A stretch of DNA of 64,000 nucleotides from Streptomyces eurocidicus (GTDB lineage: Bacteria > Actinomycetota > Actinomycetes > Streptomycetales > Streptomycetaceae), in NCBI RefSeq assembly GCF_002891295.1, contig NZ_LGUI01000005.1, forward strand, positions 248,001 through 312,000, given 5' to 3'. The notes beneath the pieces were generated by a model that was not told where the DNA came from, ran no database searches, and saw only the letters and a list, made by a program, of their open reading frames with translations. This document shows positions 24,190-31,242 of the stretch, in pieces; positions within the stretch are counted from its first letter, which is position 1, and every line of letters begins with the position of its first letter. The position numbers and the translations under genes were made by a program.

Positions 24190-24873
24190 TCATCCGTGCA
24201 GCCCGCACTCCGTCTTGGCGCTCCCTGCCCAGCGGCCCGCGCGGCTGTCCTCGCCCTCCGCGACCCGGTGGGTGCAGGGCGCGCAGCCGACGGAGGCGTA
24301 GCCGTCCATCAGCAACGGGTTGGTGAGGACTCCGTGTTCGGCGACGTACGCGTCCACGTCGTCCCGCGTCCAGCGGGCGATCGGCGAGATCTTGACCTTC
24401 CCCCGCCGGGCGTCCCAGCCGACGACCGGGGTGCCGGCCCGGGTCGGCGACTCGTCGCGGCGCAGCCCGGTCGCCCACGCGTCGTACGCGGCCAGGCCGG
24501 CCGTGAGCGGCTCGACCTTCCGCAGCGCGCAGCACAGGTCCGGGTCCCGGTCGTGGAGGCGCGGCCCGTGTTCGGCGTCCTGTTCGGCGACGCTGCGGCG
24601 CGGGGTGAGGGTGAGGACGCTGACGTCCATCACGGCCGCGACCGCGTCCCTGGTGCCGATGGTCTCCGGGAAGTGGTAGCCGGTGTCGAGGAACAGCACG
24701 TCCACGCCGGGGACGGCACGGGACGCGAGGTGGGCGACGACGGCGTCCTCCATGGAGGAGGTGACGCAGAACCGCGGCCCGAAGGTCCGTGCGGCCCAGT
24801 CGAGGATGTCGAGCGCCGGGGCGTCCTCCAGCTCACGGCCCGCGCGCTCGGCGAGTATCTCAAGGTCGGTCAT
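24190..24873 (-). CDS. cysH: assimilatory APS/PAPS reductase, [4Fe-4S] type
   Basis: A 227-residue reductase. It has VTSSMEDAVVAHL (PP-loop-like), LFLDTGYHFPET, the paired cysteines DPDLCCALRKVEPL, GLRRDESPTRA, and CAPCTHRV then the C-terminal KTECGLHG carrying the catalytic Cys. The CC...CxxC set ligates a [4Fe-4S] cluster, which in characterised enzymes goes with APS as substrate. It forms sulfite for the downstream sulfite reductase. The gene overlaps the small zinc-ribbon gene by 14 bases and cysC follows. Confidence 0.94.
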   Translation of the reverse strand: MTDLEILAERAGRELEDAPALDILDWAARTFGPRFCVTSSMEDAVVAHLASRAVPGVDVLFLDTGYHFPETIGTRDAVAAVMDVSVLTLTPRRSVAEQDAEHGPRLHDRDPDLCCALRKVEPLTAGLAAYDAWATGLRRDESPTRAGTPVVGWDARRGKVKISPIARWTRDDVDAYVAEHGVLTNPLLMDGYASVGCAPCTHRVAEGEDSRAGRWAGSAKTECGLHG

Positions 24874-25036
24874 GGGGGGCTCCCTTGGTCAGCCCTCGGG
24901 ACAGCAGTCCGAGGAACGAGAGCCGGAACGCGCGGTTGCACCCGCCGCATTCCCAGGCGCCGTGGCCCTCCTCGGAGGGTCGCAGGTCCTCGTCCCCGCA
25001 GTACGGGCAGAAGAAGGGGGCGGCTCGCTCGCTCAT
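24860..25036 (-). CDS. 58-residue zinc-ribbon-like protein of the cys operon
   Basis: A small protein starting MSERAAPFFCPYCGDEDLRP. It has two Cys pairs, CPYC and CGGC (in WECGGCNRAF), typical of a zinc ribbon, then a basic tail. Its ATG overlaps the sulfite reductase stop (ATGA) and its 3' end overlaps cysH by 14 bases. A similar small gene lies between sulfite reductase and cysH in other streptomycetes, as I recall. It may handle metal or Fe-S transfer to CysH or the reductase; no function is established here. Confidence 0.8.
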   Translation of the reverse strand: MSERAAPFFCPYCGDEDLRPSEEGHGAWECGGCNRAFRLSFLGLLSRGLTKGAPHDRP

Positions 25037-26760
25037 GAGAGATCGGCCTCCGTGGCACGCGCGGCCCAGACCGCGAACCGCTCGTCGTCCCGCCGCTGCG
25101 CGTCGAAGCGGGTCAGCACCCGCTCGACGTAGTCGGGGAGCTCGGCGGCGGTGACCTTGAGGCCGCGGACCTTGCGGCCGAAGCCGGCCTGGAGGCCCAG
25201 CGCGCCGCCGAGGTGCACCTGGTAGCCCTCGACCTGGCGGCCCTCGGCGTCCAGCACCAGCTGGCCCTTGAGGCCGATGTCGGCGGTCTGGATCCGGGCG
25301 CAGGCGTTGGGGCAGCCGTTGATGTTGATGCTGACGGGCTCCTCGAAGTCCGGCATCCGGCGTTCCAGTTCGTCGATCAGCGAGGCGCCCCGGGCCTTGG
25401 TCTCCACGATGGCCAGCTTGCAGAACTCGATTCCGGTGCAGGCCATCGTGGACCGCCGGAACGGCGACGGCCGGACCTGGAAGTCGAGCGCCTCCAGCCC
25501 CGCGACCAGCGACTCGACCCGGTCGGCCGGCACGTCGAGGATGATCATCTTCTGCTCGACGGTGGTACGGAGCCGGTCGCTGCCGTGTGCGGCGGCCAGC
25601 TCCGCGATCTTGGTGAGGGTGGCGCCGTCGACACGGCCGACGCGCGGGGCGAAGCCCACGTAGAAGCGGCCGTCGCGCTGCTCGTGCACGCCGACGTGGT
25701 CGCGCCAGCGCGAGCTGGGCTCCTCGGGCGCGGGTCCGTCGAGGAGCTTGCGCCCCAGGTACTCGTCCTCCAGGACCTGCCGGAACTTCGCCGGACCCCA
25801 GTCCGCCATCAGGAACTTCAGCCGGGCGCGGGTGCGCAGCCGCCGGTAGCCGTAGTCGCGGAAGATCCCGACGACACCGGCCCAGACGTCCGCGACCTCG
25901 TCCAGCGGCACCCAGGTGCCGAGGCGCTCGGCGAGGCGGGGGTTGGTGGACAGGCCGCCGCCGACCCAGACGTCGAAGCCGGGCCCGTGCTCGGGGTGGC
26001 GCACGCCCACGAAGGCGATGTCGTTGATCTCGTGGACCACGTCCTGGACGGGTGAGCCGGAGATCGCGGTCTTGAACTTCCGCGGCAGGTTGGAGAATTC
26101 CTTGCTGCCGATGTAGCGGTCGTGGATCTCGTCCACGGCCGGTGTGCCGTCGATGATCTCGTCCGCCGCTATCCCGGCGACGGGCGAGCCGATGATCACG
26201 CGCGGGCAGTCGCCGCACGCCTCGGTGGTCGAGAGCCCGACCGCCTCCAGCTTCTCCCAGATCGCGGGCACGTCCTCGATCCGCACCCAGTGCAACTGGA
26301 TGTTCTGCCGGTCGGTGATGTCGGCGGTGCCCCGCGCGTAGCTCTGCGACACCTCGCCGATGGCCCGCAGCTGGGCGACGCTCAGCCGCCCGCCGTCGAC
26401 CCGCACCCGCAGCATGAAGTACTTGTCGTCCAGCTCCTCCGGCGCGAGGATCGCGGTCTTGCCGCCGTCGATCCCGGGCTTGCGCTGGGTGTAGAGGCCC
26501 CACCAGCGCATCCGGCCGCGCAGATCGCTGGGGTCGATGGAGTCGAAGCCGGACTTGGAGTAAATCGTCTCAATGCGTGTCCGCACATTGAGACCGTCGT
26601 CGTCCTTCTTGAACTGCTCGTTCCCGTTGAGCGGGGTGAAGTGGCCTACGGCCCACTGGCCTTCGCCGCGGTGGCGGCCCGTCTTCCGGCGGGCGGCGGC
26701 GGTGGTGCTGGCGGGGGCACCCCCGGCCGAAGGCTGGGGGAGTTCCGAGGTGGCAGCCAT
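25033..26760 (-). CDS. ferredoxin-dependent sulfite (nitrite) reductase
   Basis: A 575-residue siroheme-[4Fe-4S] reductase. The cluster ligands are in TACTGIEFCKLA (CxxxxxC) and NGCPNACAR (CxxxC). Other family blocks are QNIQLHWVRIEDVP and DCPRVIIGSPVAG. By operon context it reduces sulfite to sulfide, the last assimilation step before cysteine. It is the first large gene of the unit, 203 bases after the leader peptide, and couples to the zinc-ribbon gene. Family members can also reduce nitrite; the neighbours argue for sulfite. Confidence 0.92.
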   Translation of the reverse strand: MAATSELPQPSAGGAPASTTAAARRKTGRHRGEGQWAVGHFTPLNGNEQFKKDDDGLNVRTRIETIYSKSGFDSIDPSDLRGRMRWWGLYTQRKPGIDGGKTAILAPEELDDKYFMLRVRVDGGRLSVAQLRAIGEVSQSYARGTADITDRQNIQLHWVRIEDVPAIWEKLEAVGLSTTEACGDCPRVIIGSPVAGIAADEIIDGTPAVDEIHDRYIGSKEFSNLPRKFKTAISGSPVQDVVHEINDIAFVGVRHPEHGPGFDVWVGGGLSTNPRLAERLGTWVPLDEVADVWAGVVGIFRDYGYRRLRTRARLKFLMADWGPAKFRQVLEDEYLGRKLLDGPAPEEPSSRWRDHVGVHEQRDGRFYVGFAPRVGRVDGATLTKIAELAAAHGSDRLRTTVEQKMIILDVPADRVESLVAGLEALDFQVRPSPFRRSTMACTGIEFCKLAIVETKARGASLIDELERRMPDFEEPVSININGCPNACARIQTADIGLKGQLVLDAEGRQVEGYQVHLGGALGLQAGFGRKVRGLKVTAAELPDYVERVLTRFDAQRRDDERFAVWAARATEADLS

Positions 26761-26963
26761 GGCGGTATGTCCTTCGGGGTGGCTCTCAGGGCGCGGGAAA
26801 GCGTGGGCGCGACCCCGATGACACCCGCATTGAGCTGCGGGTATGCGTCAGGGGTCGGCGACGGCGACGCTGTGGCGACAAGGCGGCGGTGCAAGGGGCA
26901 CTGCGGAGGGGAGGGGCGCGTCCGCGGCGATGGGGACGGCGTGCGGCGGTGCTGCTGAGGCTG

Positions 26964-27047
26964 TCAGCGCGCCGGACAGATGGCGCTGGACATGCGGCCG
27001 AGATCGACGTGACGTCGGCTCACCAAGACAACTCCTGCGCGGGACAT
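26964..27047 (-). CDS. 27-codon leader peptide of the sulfate-assimilation operon
   Basis: The peptide contains VSRRHVDLGRMSSAI and ends CPAR, with a single Cys four residues from the C-terminus. Short peptides with this SRRH.DL.R..SAIC pattern precede sulfur genes in many actinobacteria and are annotated as putative leader peptides. It ends 203 bases before sulfite reductase on the same strand. By analogy with cysteine-responsive attenuation described in actinobacteria, ribosome pausing at the Cys codon could couple operon expression to cysteine supply; the mechanism here is inferred. Confidence 0.8.
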   Translation of the reverse strand: MSRAGVVLVSRRHVDLGRMSSAICPAR

Positions 27048-27088
27048 GACGGAAGCGTGGCACGGCGGTCTCGGGGCAGTCCACCGTT

Positions 27089-27103
27089 GTCCGCGATGCG
27101 GAC
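27089..27103. promoter_or_regulatory. inverted repeat GTCCGC-GAT-GCGGAC upstream of the cys leader
   Basis: Perfect 6-base arms around GAT, flanked by TT and GTTTGT. It lies 42 bases upstream of the leader peptide start on the operon's promoter side and is a candidate operator for a sulfur-responsive regulator. Confidence 0.35.
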
Positions 27104-27157
27104 GTTTGTGTCTTGGGGTGTGGGACGGGGTGTTGCGGCCGGCCGCTGCGCGGGGCG

Positions 27158-27393
27158 TTTCCCCAGCCCCGCCCCTTCCCGAACCGGAGGCAAGCCCCCG
27201 GGCCCCCTTTTCCGCGCTCCGCGCGGTGTCCTCAAACGCCGGACGGGCTGAATTTCGCTCCTGTCCGGGGACAGCTTTTCCGTGCCACGGGCCGGCTTTT
27301 CCGCCCGGTTCCGGGTGACAAATCAGCCCGTCCGGCGTTTGAGGACCGGGGCCCGGGGCGGAGCCCCGTTCGGGAAGGGGCGGGGTGGGGAAA
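27158..27393. repeat. palindromic intergenic element, copy A
   Basis: Left arm from TTTCCCCAGCCCCGCCCCTT (27158) to CGCCGGACGGGCTGA, right arm from CAGCCCGTCCGGCGTTTGAG (27324) to GGGGCGGGGTGGGGAAA (27393), with a central spacer of about 70 bases. Same family as copies at 34502, 43010 and 58159. It follows the 3' end of the GNAT gene and precedes the cys promoter. Confidence 0.85.
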
Positions 27394-27412
27394 GGCCCGC
27401 GCAGCGGACCCG

Positions 27413-28015
27413 TCAGAACAGTCCCGCCCCCGGCCACGGCCCCGGCGTCGGAACATCCGGCTCCTCCTCGACCTTCGTGTCGAAGACCCGGAACCCCCGC
27501 CGCTCATAGTTCCCCAGCGCATACGGCCCGTCCTTGCTGCACGTATGCACCCACACCCGCTTCGTCGGCGCCAGCTCCCCCCACCGCTCCGCCAGATCCC
27601 ACGCGCGCGCCGTGCCGATCGACAGCAGCGGCCCGCCGATGCCCCGGCCGCGGAAGGCCGGCAGGAGGCCGAAGTAGCTGATCTCCACCGTGCCCCCGTC
27701 CTGGGCGTCCAGCTCGATGTACCCGGCCGGCGTCCCGTGCTCGTACGCCACCCACGTCTCGACGCCGGGCCGCGCCAGGAACTCCTGCCAGCGGGCGTAC
27801 GGCCAGCCCAGGCGGTCGGTCCAGGTGAGGTCCCCGCCCACGGCGGTGTAGAGGAACCGGCTGAACTCGGGCGAGGGCCGCTCGGACCGGACGATGCGGA
27901 CGCCCTCGGGCAGACCGGACGACCCGTCGGGGCCGCCGCCCCGGAACGGTGTGAGATCGGCCGGCGAGGTCTGCTCCATGGACCACGTGGTCACACTGGT
28001 CGTACTGATGCTCAT
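27413..28015 (-). CDS. GNAT-family N-acetyltransferase
   Basis: A 200-residue acetyltransferase. The acetyl-CoA binding motif A appears as YFGLLPAFRGRGIGGPLL (Q/RxxGxG/A type), followed by RAWDLAERWG and a C-terminal NYERRGFRVFDT strand typical of the fold. It transfers acetyl from acetyl-CoA to an amine; the substrate is unknown. The N-terminal 40 residues are variable, so the start (28015) is less certain. It lies 27 bases downstream of the GAF regulator gene on the same strand, so they may be cotranscribed. Confidence 0.82.
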   Translation of the reverse strand: MSISTTSVTTWSMEQTSPADLTPFRGGGPDGSSGLPEGVRIVRSERPSPEFSRFLYTAVGGDLTWTDRLGWPYARWQEFLARPGVETWVAYEHGTPAGYIELDAQDGGTVEISYFGLLPAFRGRGIGGPLLSIGTARAWDLAERWGELAPTKRVWVHTCSKDGPYALGNYERRGFRVFDTKVEEEPDVPTPGPWPGAGLF

Positions 28016-28042
28016 GCCGCCCAGCCAACCACGCGCCGCGCG

Positions 28043-29320
28043 CTATCCGGAGGGCAGTCCCCGGCGGCCGGCCAGCACCCCCGGAGCCGTCGACGCCGGC
28101 AGCGGGTCCGTACCCCCGGGCGGAGTCAGCAGCAGGACCTCGACGCTGTCCGCGAAGCGGTACGGGCGGTGGCCGAGCACCCCCGCGAGCGTGCGCCGCA
28201 TCCGGGAGATCTCCGCCCGCACCGTCACCGTGCGCGACGCGTCGCCGAAGAGGTCCGCGGCCAGCTCGGCCGCCGTCCGCCCCGCCGGATGCCGGGCCAG
28301 CACGTACAGCAGCTCGGCGTGGCGCGGGCTCAGCTCCCGCGACCACTCGCCCGCCGGCCCGGAGACGGTCACCGTCCAGCTGCGCGGCAGCCGCAGATCG
28401 AGCACCACCCGGTGTGCCACCGCCTCCGCGCCGCCGCCCGGACCGGCCTCCTCCACCCGCACCAGCCAGCCGTCCGGCAGAGGTTCGAGTGAGCACGGCC
28501 CGAGCGACGGCAGCCACACCCGCCCCGCCTGCACCTCCTTGGGCAGCGCCACCCGGCCCACCGGCCCCATGCCCGTGACCGCCGCCGTCCAGCCCTCCCG
28601 GTCGACCGCCAGCGCCCGGCCCCCCACCCGGGACAGCATCGGCGCCGCGACCGCCCGCAGCCGGTCCACGGACTCCCAGTGCCGCAGCCGCAGCTCCGCC
28701 TCGGCGACCTTCGCGACGGCCGTCACCAGCGGCAGCGTCGCCGGATTGAAGGCGGGCGCCGGACCGCTGACGTTCAGCACGCCCAGCAGCCGCCCGTCGC
28801 GCGGGTCGTGCAGCGGCGCCGCCGCGCACGTCCAGCTGTGGTGGGTCCGGACGAAGTGCTCCGCGGCGTGCACCTGCACGGGGCGGCCCAGGGCCAGCGC
28901 CGTCCCGATGCCGTTCGTCCCGACCTGCTCCTCCGTCCAGGCGGCGCCCACCCGGAAGTGCAGCCGGTCCGCGCTGCGCAGCACCCCGCGCGCCCCGTCC
29001 CGCCACAGCACCCGGCCCTCGGCGTCCGTCACGGCCATCAGATGCCGCTCCACGTCCACGATCGCGCCCAGCCCCTCGCGGAGCTGCGGCAGCAGGCTCC
29101 CGAGCCGGGACGTGTGACGCCGGTGCTCGACCTCCTCGGCGGGCAGCGGCGGCGGGGACGCGCGGCCCGCGTCGGGGTCCACGCCGTGCAGCCGCGCCCG
29201 GTGCCACGACTGCCCGATCACCGCGCGCGGGGGAGCCGGAGGCGGGCCTCCCCCGAGGCTCGCCTCCCGCACGGCCGGCAGCAGGCTCTCGTCGATCGTT
29301 CCGAGGTTCACCCTGCCCAT
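28043..29320 (-). CDS. GAF-domain transcriptional regulator
   Basis: A 425-residue regulator resembling the sensory part of AcoR-like activators but without the AAA+ domain. VIGQSWHRARLHGVDPD near the N-terminus is typical of that group. A GAF domain spans about residues 70-200 (LMAVTDAEGRVLWRDG, GTNGIGTALALGRPVQVHAAEHF, LLGVLNVSGPA). The C-terminus carries a winged-helix-like segment (AGRTAAELAADLFGDASRTVTVRAEISRMRRTL). Start ATG 29320 (MGRVNLGTIDESLL) is chosen over a 5' extension lacking coding bias. In related genes the regulated target is often an adjacent dehydrogenase; none is present here. Confidence 0.82.
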   Translation of the reverse strand: MGRVNLGTIDESLLPAVREASLGGGPPPAPPRAVIGQSWHRARLHGVDPDAGRASPPPLPAEEVEHRRHTSRLGSLLPQLREGLGAIVDVERHLMAVTDAEGRVLWRDGARGVLRSADRLHFRVGAAWTEEQVGTNGIGTALALGRPVQVHAAEHFVRTHHSWTCAAAPLHDPRDGRLLGVLNVSGPAPAFNPATLPLVTAVAKVAEAELRLRHWESVDRLRAVAAPMLSRVGGRALAVDREGWTAAVTGMGPVGRVALPKEVQAGRVWLPSLGPCSLEPLPDGWLVRVEEAGPGGGAEAVAHRVVLDLRLPRSWTVTVSGPAGEWSRELSPRHAELLYVLARHPAGRTAAELAADLFGDASRTVTVRAEISRMRRTLAGVLGHRPYRFADSVEVLLLTPPGGTDPLPASTAPGVLAGRRGLPSG

Positions 29321-29574
29321 GGTGCCGTCGCACGGGCCCGCCCGTGAGGGCATCCACCGGATTGCAACGGCATGCAACCGTTGCGCCGGGGAGCGGCGCC
29401 GACGGATCCTGACGGGGAGCGGCCGGAGGGTGGTGCCGAGTCGGCGCAGCATCACCCTCCACCGGGCCTCACCGGACTTCCCCGGGCCCCCTCCGGTTCC
29501 GCCCGCGGCCGCCCCCCTCCCGTACCTCCCGCCACGGTGCGAACGAACCTGGCCAGGGCCGATACGGTTAGAGC

Positions 29575-30747
29575 GTGCAGGCAGCAAACGAACCATCGGG
29601 GCGGCGTACCGGCCGTCTCCACAGGGCAAGGGTCCTGTACCGAAATGTCTCGAAGCGCAGGATGGCCTGGCTGCTCCTCAAGGACACCGTCAACTCCTGC
29701 ATCGAGTACCGCGTCACGGGACTCGCGGCCGAGGCGGCGTTCTTCACCCTGCTGTCGCTGCCGCCCCTGCTGCTCGGCCTCCTCGGCCTCCTCGGCTACT
29801 GGGACGACTGGACCGGCACGAACACCATCGGGTCCATCCAGGAGAACATCCTCAAAGCCTCGGCCACGGTGCTCAGCGACAAGGGCGTCAACGAGATCGC
29901 CAAGCCGCTCCTCCGGGACGTCACCAAGGGCCGCCCGGACGTCATCTCGGTCGGCTTCGCCATCGCCCTGTGGTCCGGCTCGCGGGCCGTGAACGTCTTC
30001 GTGGACACCATCACGATCATGTACGGGCTGGAGGGCAAGCGGGGCATCGTCAGGACCCGGCTGCTCGCCTTCCTCCTCTACATCGTCGCCCTCCTCGTCG
30101 GGGCGGTGGCGCTGCCGCTGATGGTGGCCGGACCCGAGGCGGTGGTCGACATCGTGCCCTGGAGCGCGGACGTCGTCCGCTTCCTGTACTGGCCCGTCGT
30201 CATCCTGCTGTCCATCGCGTTCCTGACCACGCTCTACCACGTGTCCGTACCCGTCAGGTCGCCCTGGCAGGAGGACATCCCCGGGGCACTCGTCGCCCTG
30301 ACGATGTGGGTGGTCGGCAGCCTCCTGCTGCGCATCTACCTCACGCACACCGTGGAGGGCCTCACCATCTACGGCTCGCTGGCCGCGCCCGTCGCGGTGC
30401 TGCTGTGGATCGGCGTCTCGGCCTTCGCCGTCCTCGTCGGCGCGGCCGTGAACGCGGCCCTCGACCGCGTCTGGCCCTCCGTCGCCACCGCCGCCGCCCG
30501 CGCCGAGGTGGACGGCGTGCGGGCCGCCGCCGCGGCCCAGGAGGCGGCCGAGCGGGCCGCCCGCGCCTTCGAGGCGAGGTTCGACGACGACGACTACGGG
30601 CCGGGGGACGACGGTGTGATGGGCCGGGACTGCGAGCCGCCCTCGGAGTTCCCCGAGCGCTGGGCCCAGTTCCTGCCCCCCGAGGACGTCCGCGCCCGCC
30701 TCCACAAGCCGGAGCACCGTCCCAAGCACGCGAAGCCGCGCGACTAG
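29575..30747 (+). CDS. YihY/BrkB-family inner membrane protein
   Basis: A 390-residue membrane protein. It contains YRVTGLAAEAAFFTLLSLPPLLLGLLG, IALWSGSRAVNVFVDTI, and further hydrophobic segments around residues 165-190, 200-225, 240-262 and 275-300, about six in all, as in the YihY (formerly RNase BN) family. The C-terminal tail of about 90 residues is charged and disordered. The start GTG has no clear ribosome binding site; ATG 29662 is an alternative. Role unknown; once misassigned as a ribonuclease. Confidence 0.87.
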   Translation: MQAANEPSGRRTGRLHRARVLYRNVSKRRMAWLLLKDTVNSCIEYRVTGLAAEAAFFTLLSLPPLLLGLLGLLGYWDDWTGTNTIGSIQENILKASATVLSDKGVNEIAKPLLRDVTKGRPDVISVGFAIALWSGSRAVNVFVDTITIMYGLEGKRGIVRTRLLAFLLYIVALLVGAVALPLMVAGPEAVVDIVPWSADVVRFLYWPVVILLSIAFLTTLYHVSVPVRSPWQEDIPGALVALTMWVVGSLLLRIYLTHTVEGLTIYGSLAAPVAVLLWIGVSAFAVLVGAAVNAALDRVWPSVATAAARAEVDGVRAAAAAQEAAERAARAFEARFDDDDYGPGDDGVMGRDCEPPSEFPERWAQFLPPEDVRARLHKPEHRPKHAKPRD

Positions 30748-30760
30748 CGCGGCGGCCGCC

Positions 30761-30850
30761 GTCACCCCGGCCGCCGTCACCCCGGCCGCCGTCACCCCGG
30801 CCGCCGTCACCCCGGCCGCCGTCACCCCGGCCGCCGTCACCCCGGCCGCC
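30761..30850 (+). repeat. six perfect 15-base tandem repeats after the YihY gene
   Basis: Unit GTCACCCCGGCCGCC, repeated six times without a mismatch, starting 13 bases after the YihY stop codon. It abuts a perfect terminator-like hairpin. The identical copies suggest recent expansion, so copy number may vary between strains. Confidence 0.95.
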
Positions 30851-30879
30851 GGCCGGGCCGGAGAACCGGCCCGGCCGGC
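30848..30879 (+). terminator. perfect 14-bp hairpin terminator of the YihY gene
   Basis: Arms GCCGGCCGGGCCGG (30848-30861) and CCGGCCCGGCCGGC (30866-30879) pair perfectly around an AGAA loop. Located 100 bases after the YihY stop and before the rsgA promoter. Confidence 0.7.
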
Positions 30880-30946
30880 GCTTTCGCGTACCGGACGAGG
30901 GAGACCGGAAGAGCCCGGGGCCCGGAACCGGCCGCCGGAAAACCGG

Positions 30947-30977
30947 TTGACCGGGCCGCACGGCCCCGGGCTAGGGT
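30947..30977 (+). promoter_or_regulatory. putative sigma-70-type promoter of the leader-rsgA unit
   Basis: TTGACC at 30947 and TAGGGT at 30972 resemble the -35 and -10 boxes of HrdB promoters, with a slightly long 19-base spacer. Transcription would start near 30984, giving a 5' leader of about 260 bases before rsgA. Confidence 0.45.
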
Positions 30978-31047
30978 GAGGAAGATCCACGCGGTGGCCG
31001 GCCCCGGCCCCCGCGCCCGGCCGTTCACGAACCAGGAGGTGTGACCG

Positions 31048-31119
31048 ATGGCTGTTCCCACGATGCGCGCTGTCCGCGTCCAGAAGCCCGTCCGTTCCAC
31101 CTCCGTGGTCTCCGGCTGA
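31048..31119 (+). CDS. 23-residue leader ORF upstream of rsgA
   Basis: A short ORF starting MAVPTMRAVRVQKPVRS, rich in Val and Arg. Its ribosome binding site AGGAGGT (31034-31040, 7 bases before ATG) is a perfect match and far stronger than that of rsgA. It is followed by three hairpins, the last covering the rsgA ribosome binding site. This arrangement fits a leader peptide in an attenuator. It could instead be an independent microprotein. Confidence 0.6.
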   Translation: MAVPTMRAVRVQKPVRSTSVVSG

Positions 31120-31153
31120 CGCTCCCCGGCCCCCGTCGGCCGCCGCCGTCCTC

Positions 31154-31241
31154 CCGACGGCGCGCGCCGGCGCCCGTCGGCATGCGTCGACACCCACCGC
31201 GCGTGCGCGCGGTGCCGGAGACACCCTTGTGAAGGGTCTCC
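31154..31241 (+). promoter_or_regulatory. three consecutive hairpins, the last sequestering the rsgA ribosome binding site
   Basis: Hairpin 1 at 31154-31180 pairs CCGACGG with CCGTCGG plus inner GC pairs. Hairpin 2 at 31195-31214 pairs CACCGCGCG with CGCGCGGTG. Hairpin 3 at 31217-31241 pairs GGAGA-CCCTT (two-base bulge) with AAGGGTCTCC around a GTG loop. The AAGGG of hairpin 3 is the only ribosome binding site for the TTG start at 31243, so folding would block rsgA translation. Confidence 0.6.
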
Positions 31242-31242
31242 C

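Noticed and set aside
27413..29320. Acetoin or aldehyde dehydrogenase operon under an AcoR-type activator
   Set aside because: The GAF regulator lacks the AAA+ domain of AcoR and no dehydrogenase gene is adjacent.
30837..30950. Pro-Arg-Pro-Pro repeat peptide encoded by the 15-base repeats
   Set aside because: The repeats lie after the YihY stop codon and before a terminator hairpin; no start or ribosome binding site supports translation.
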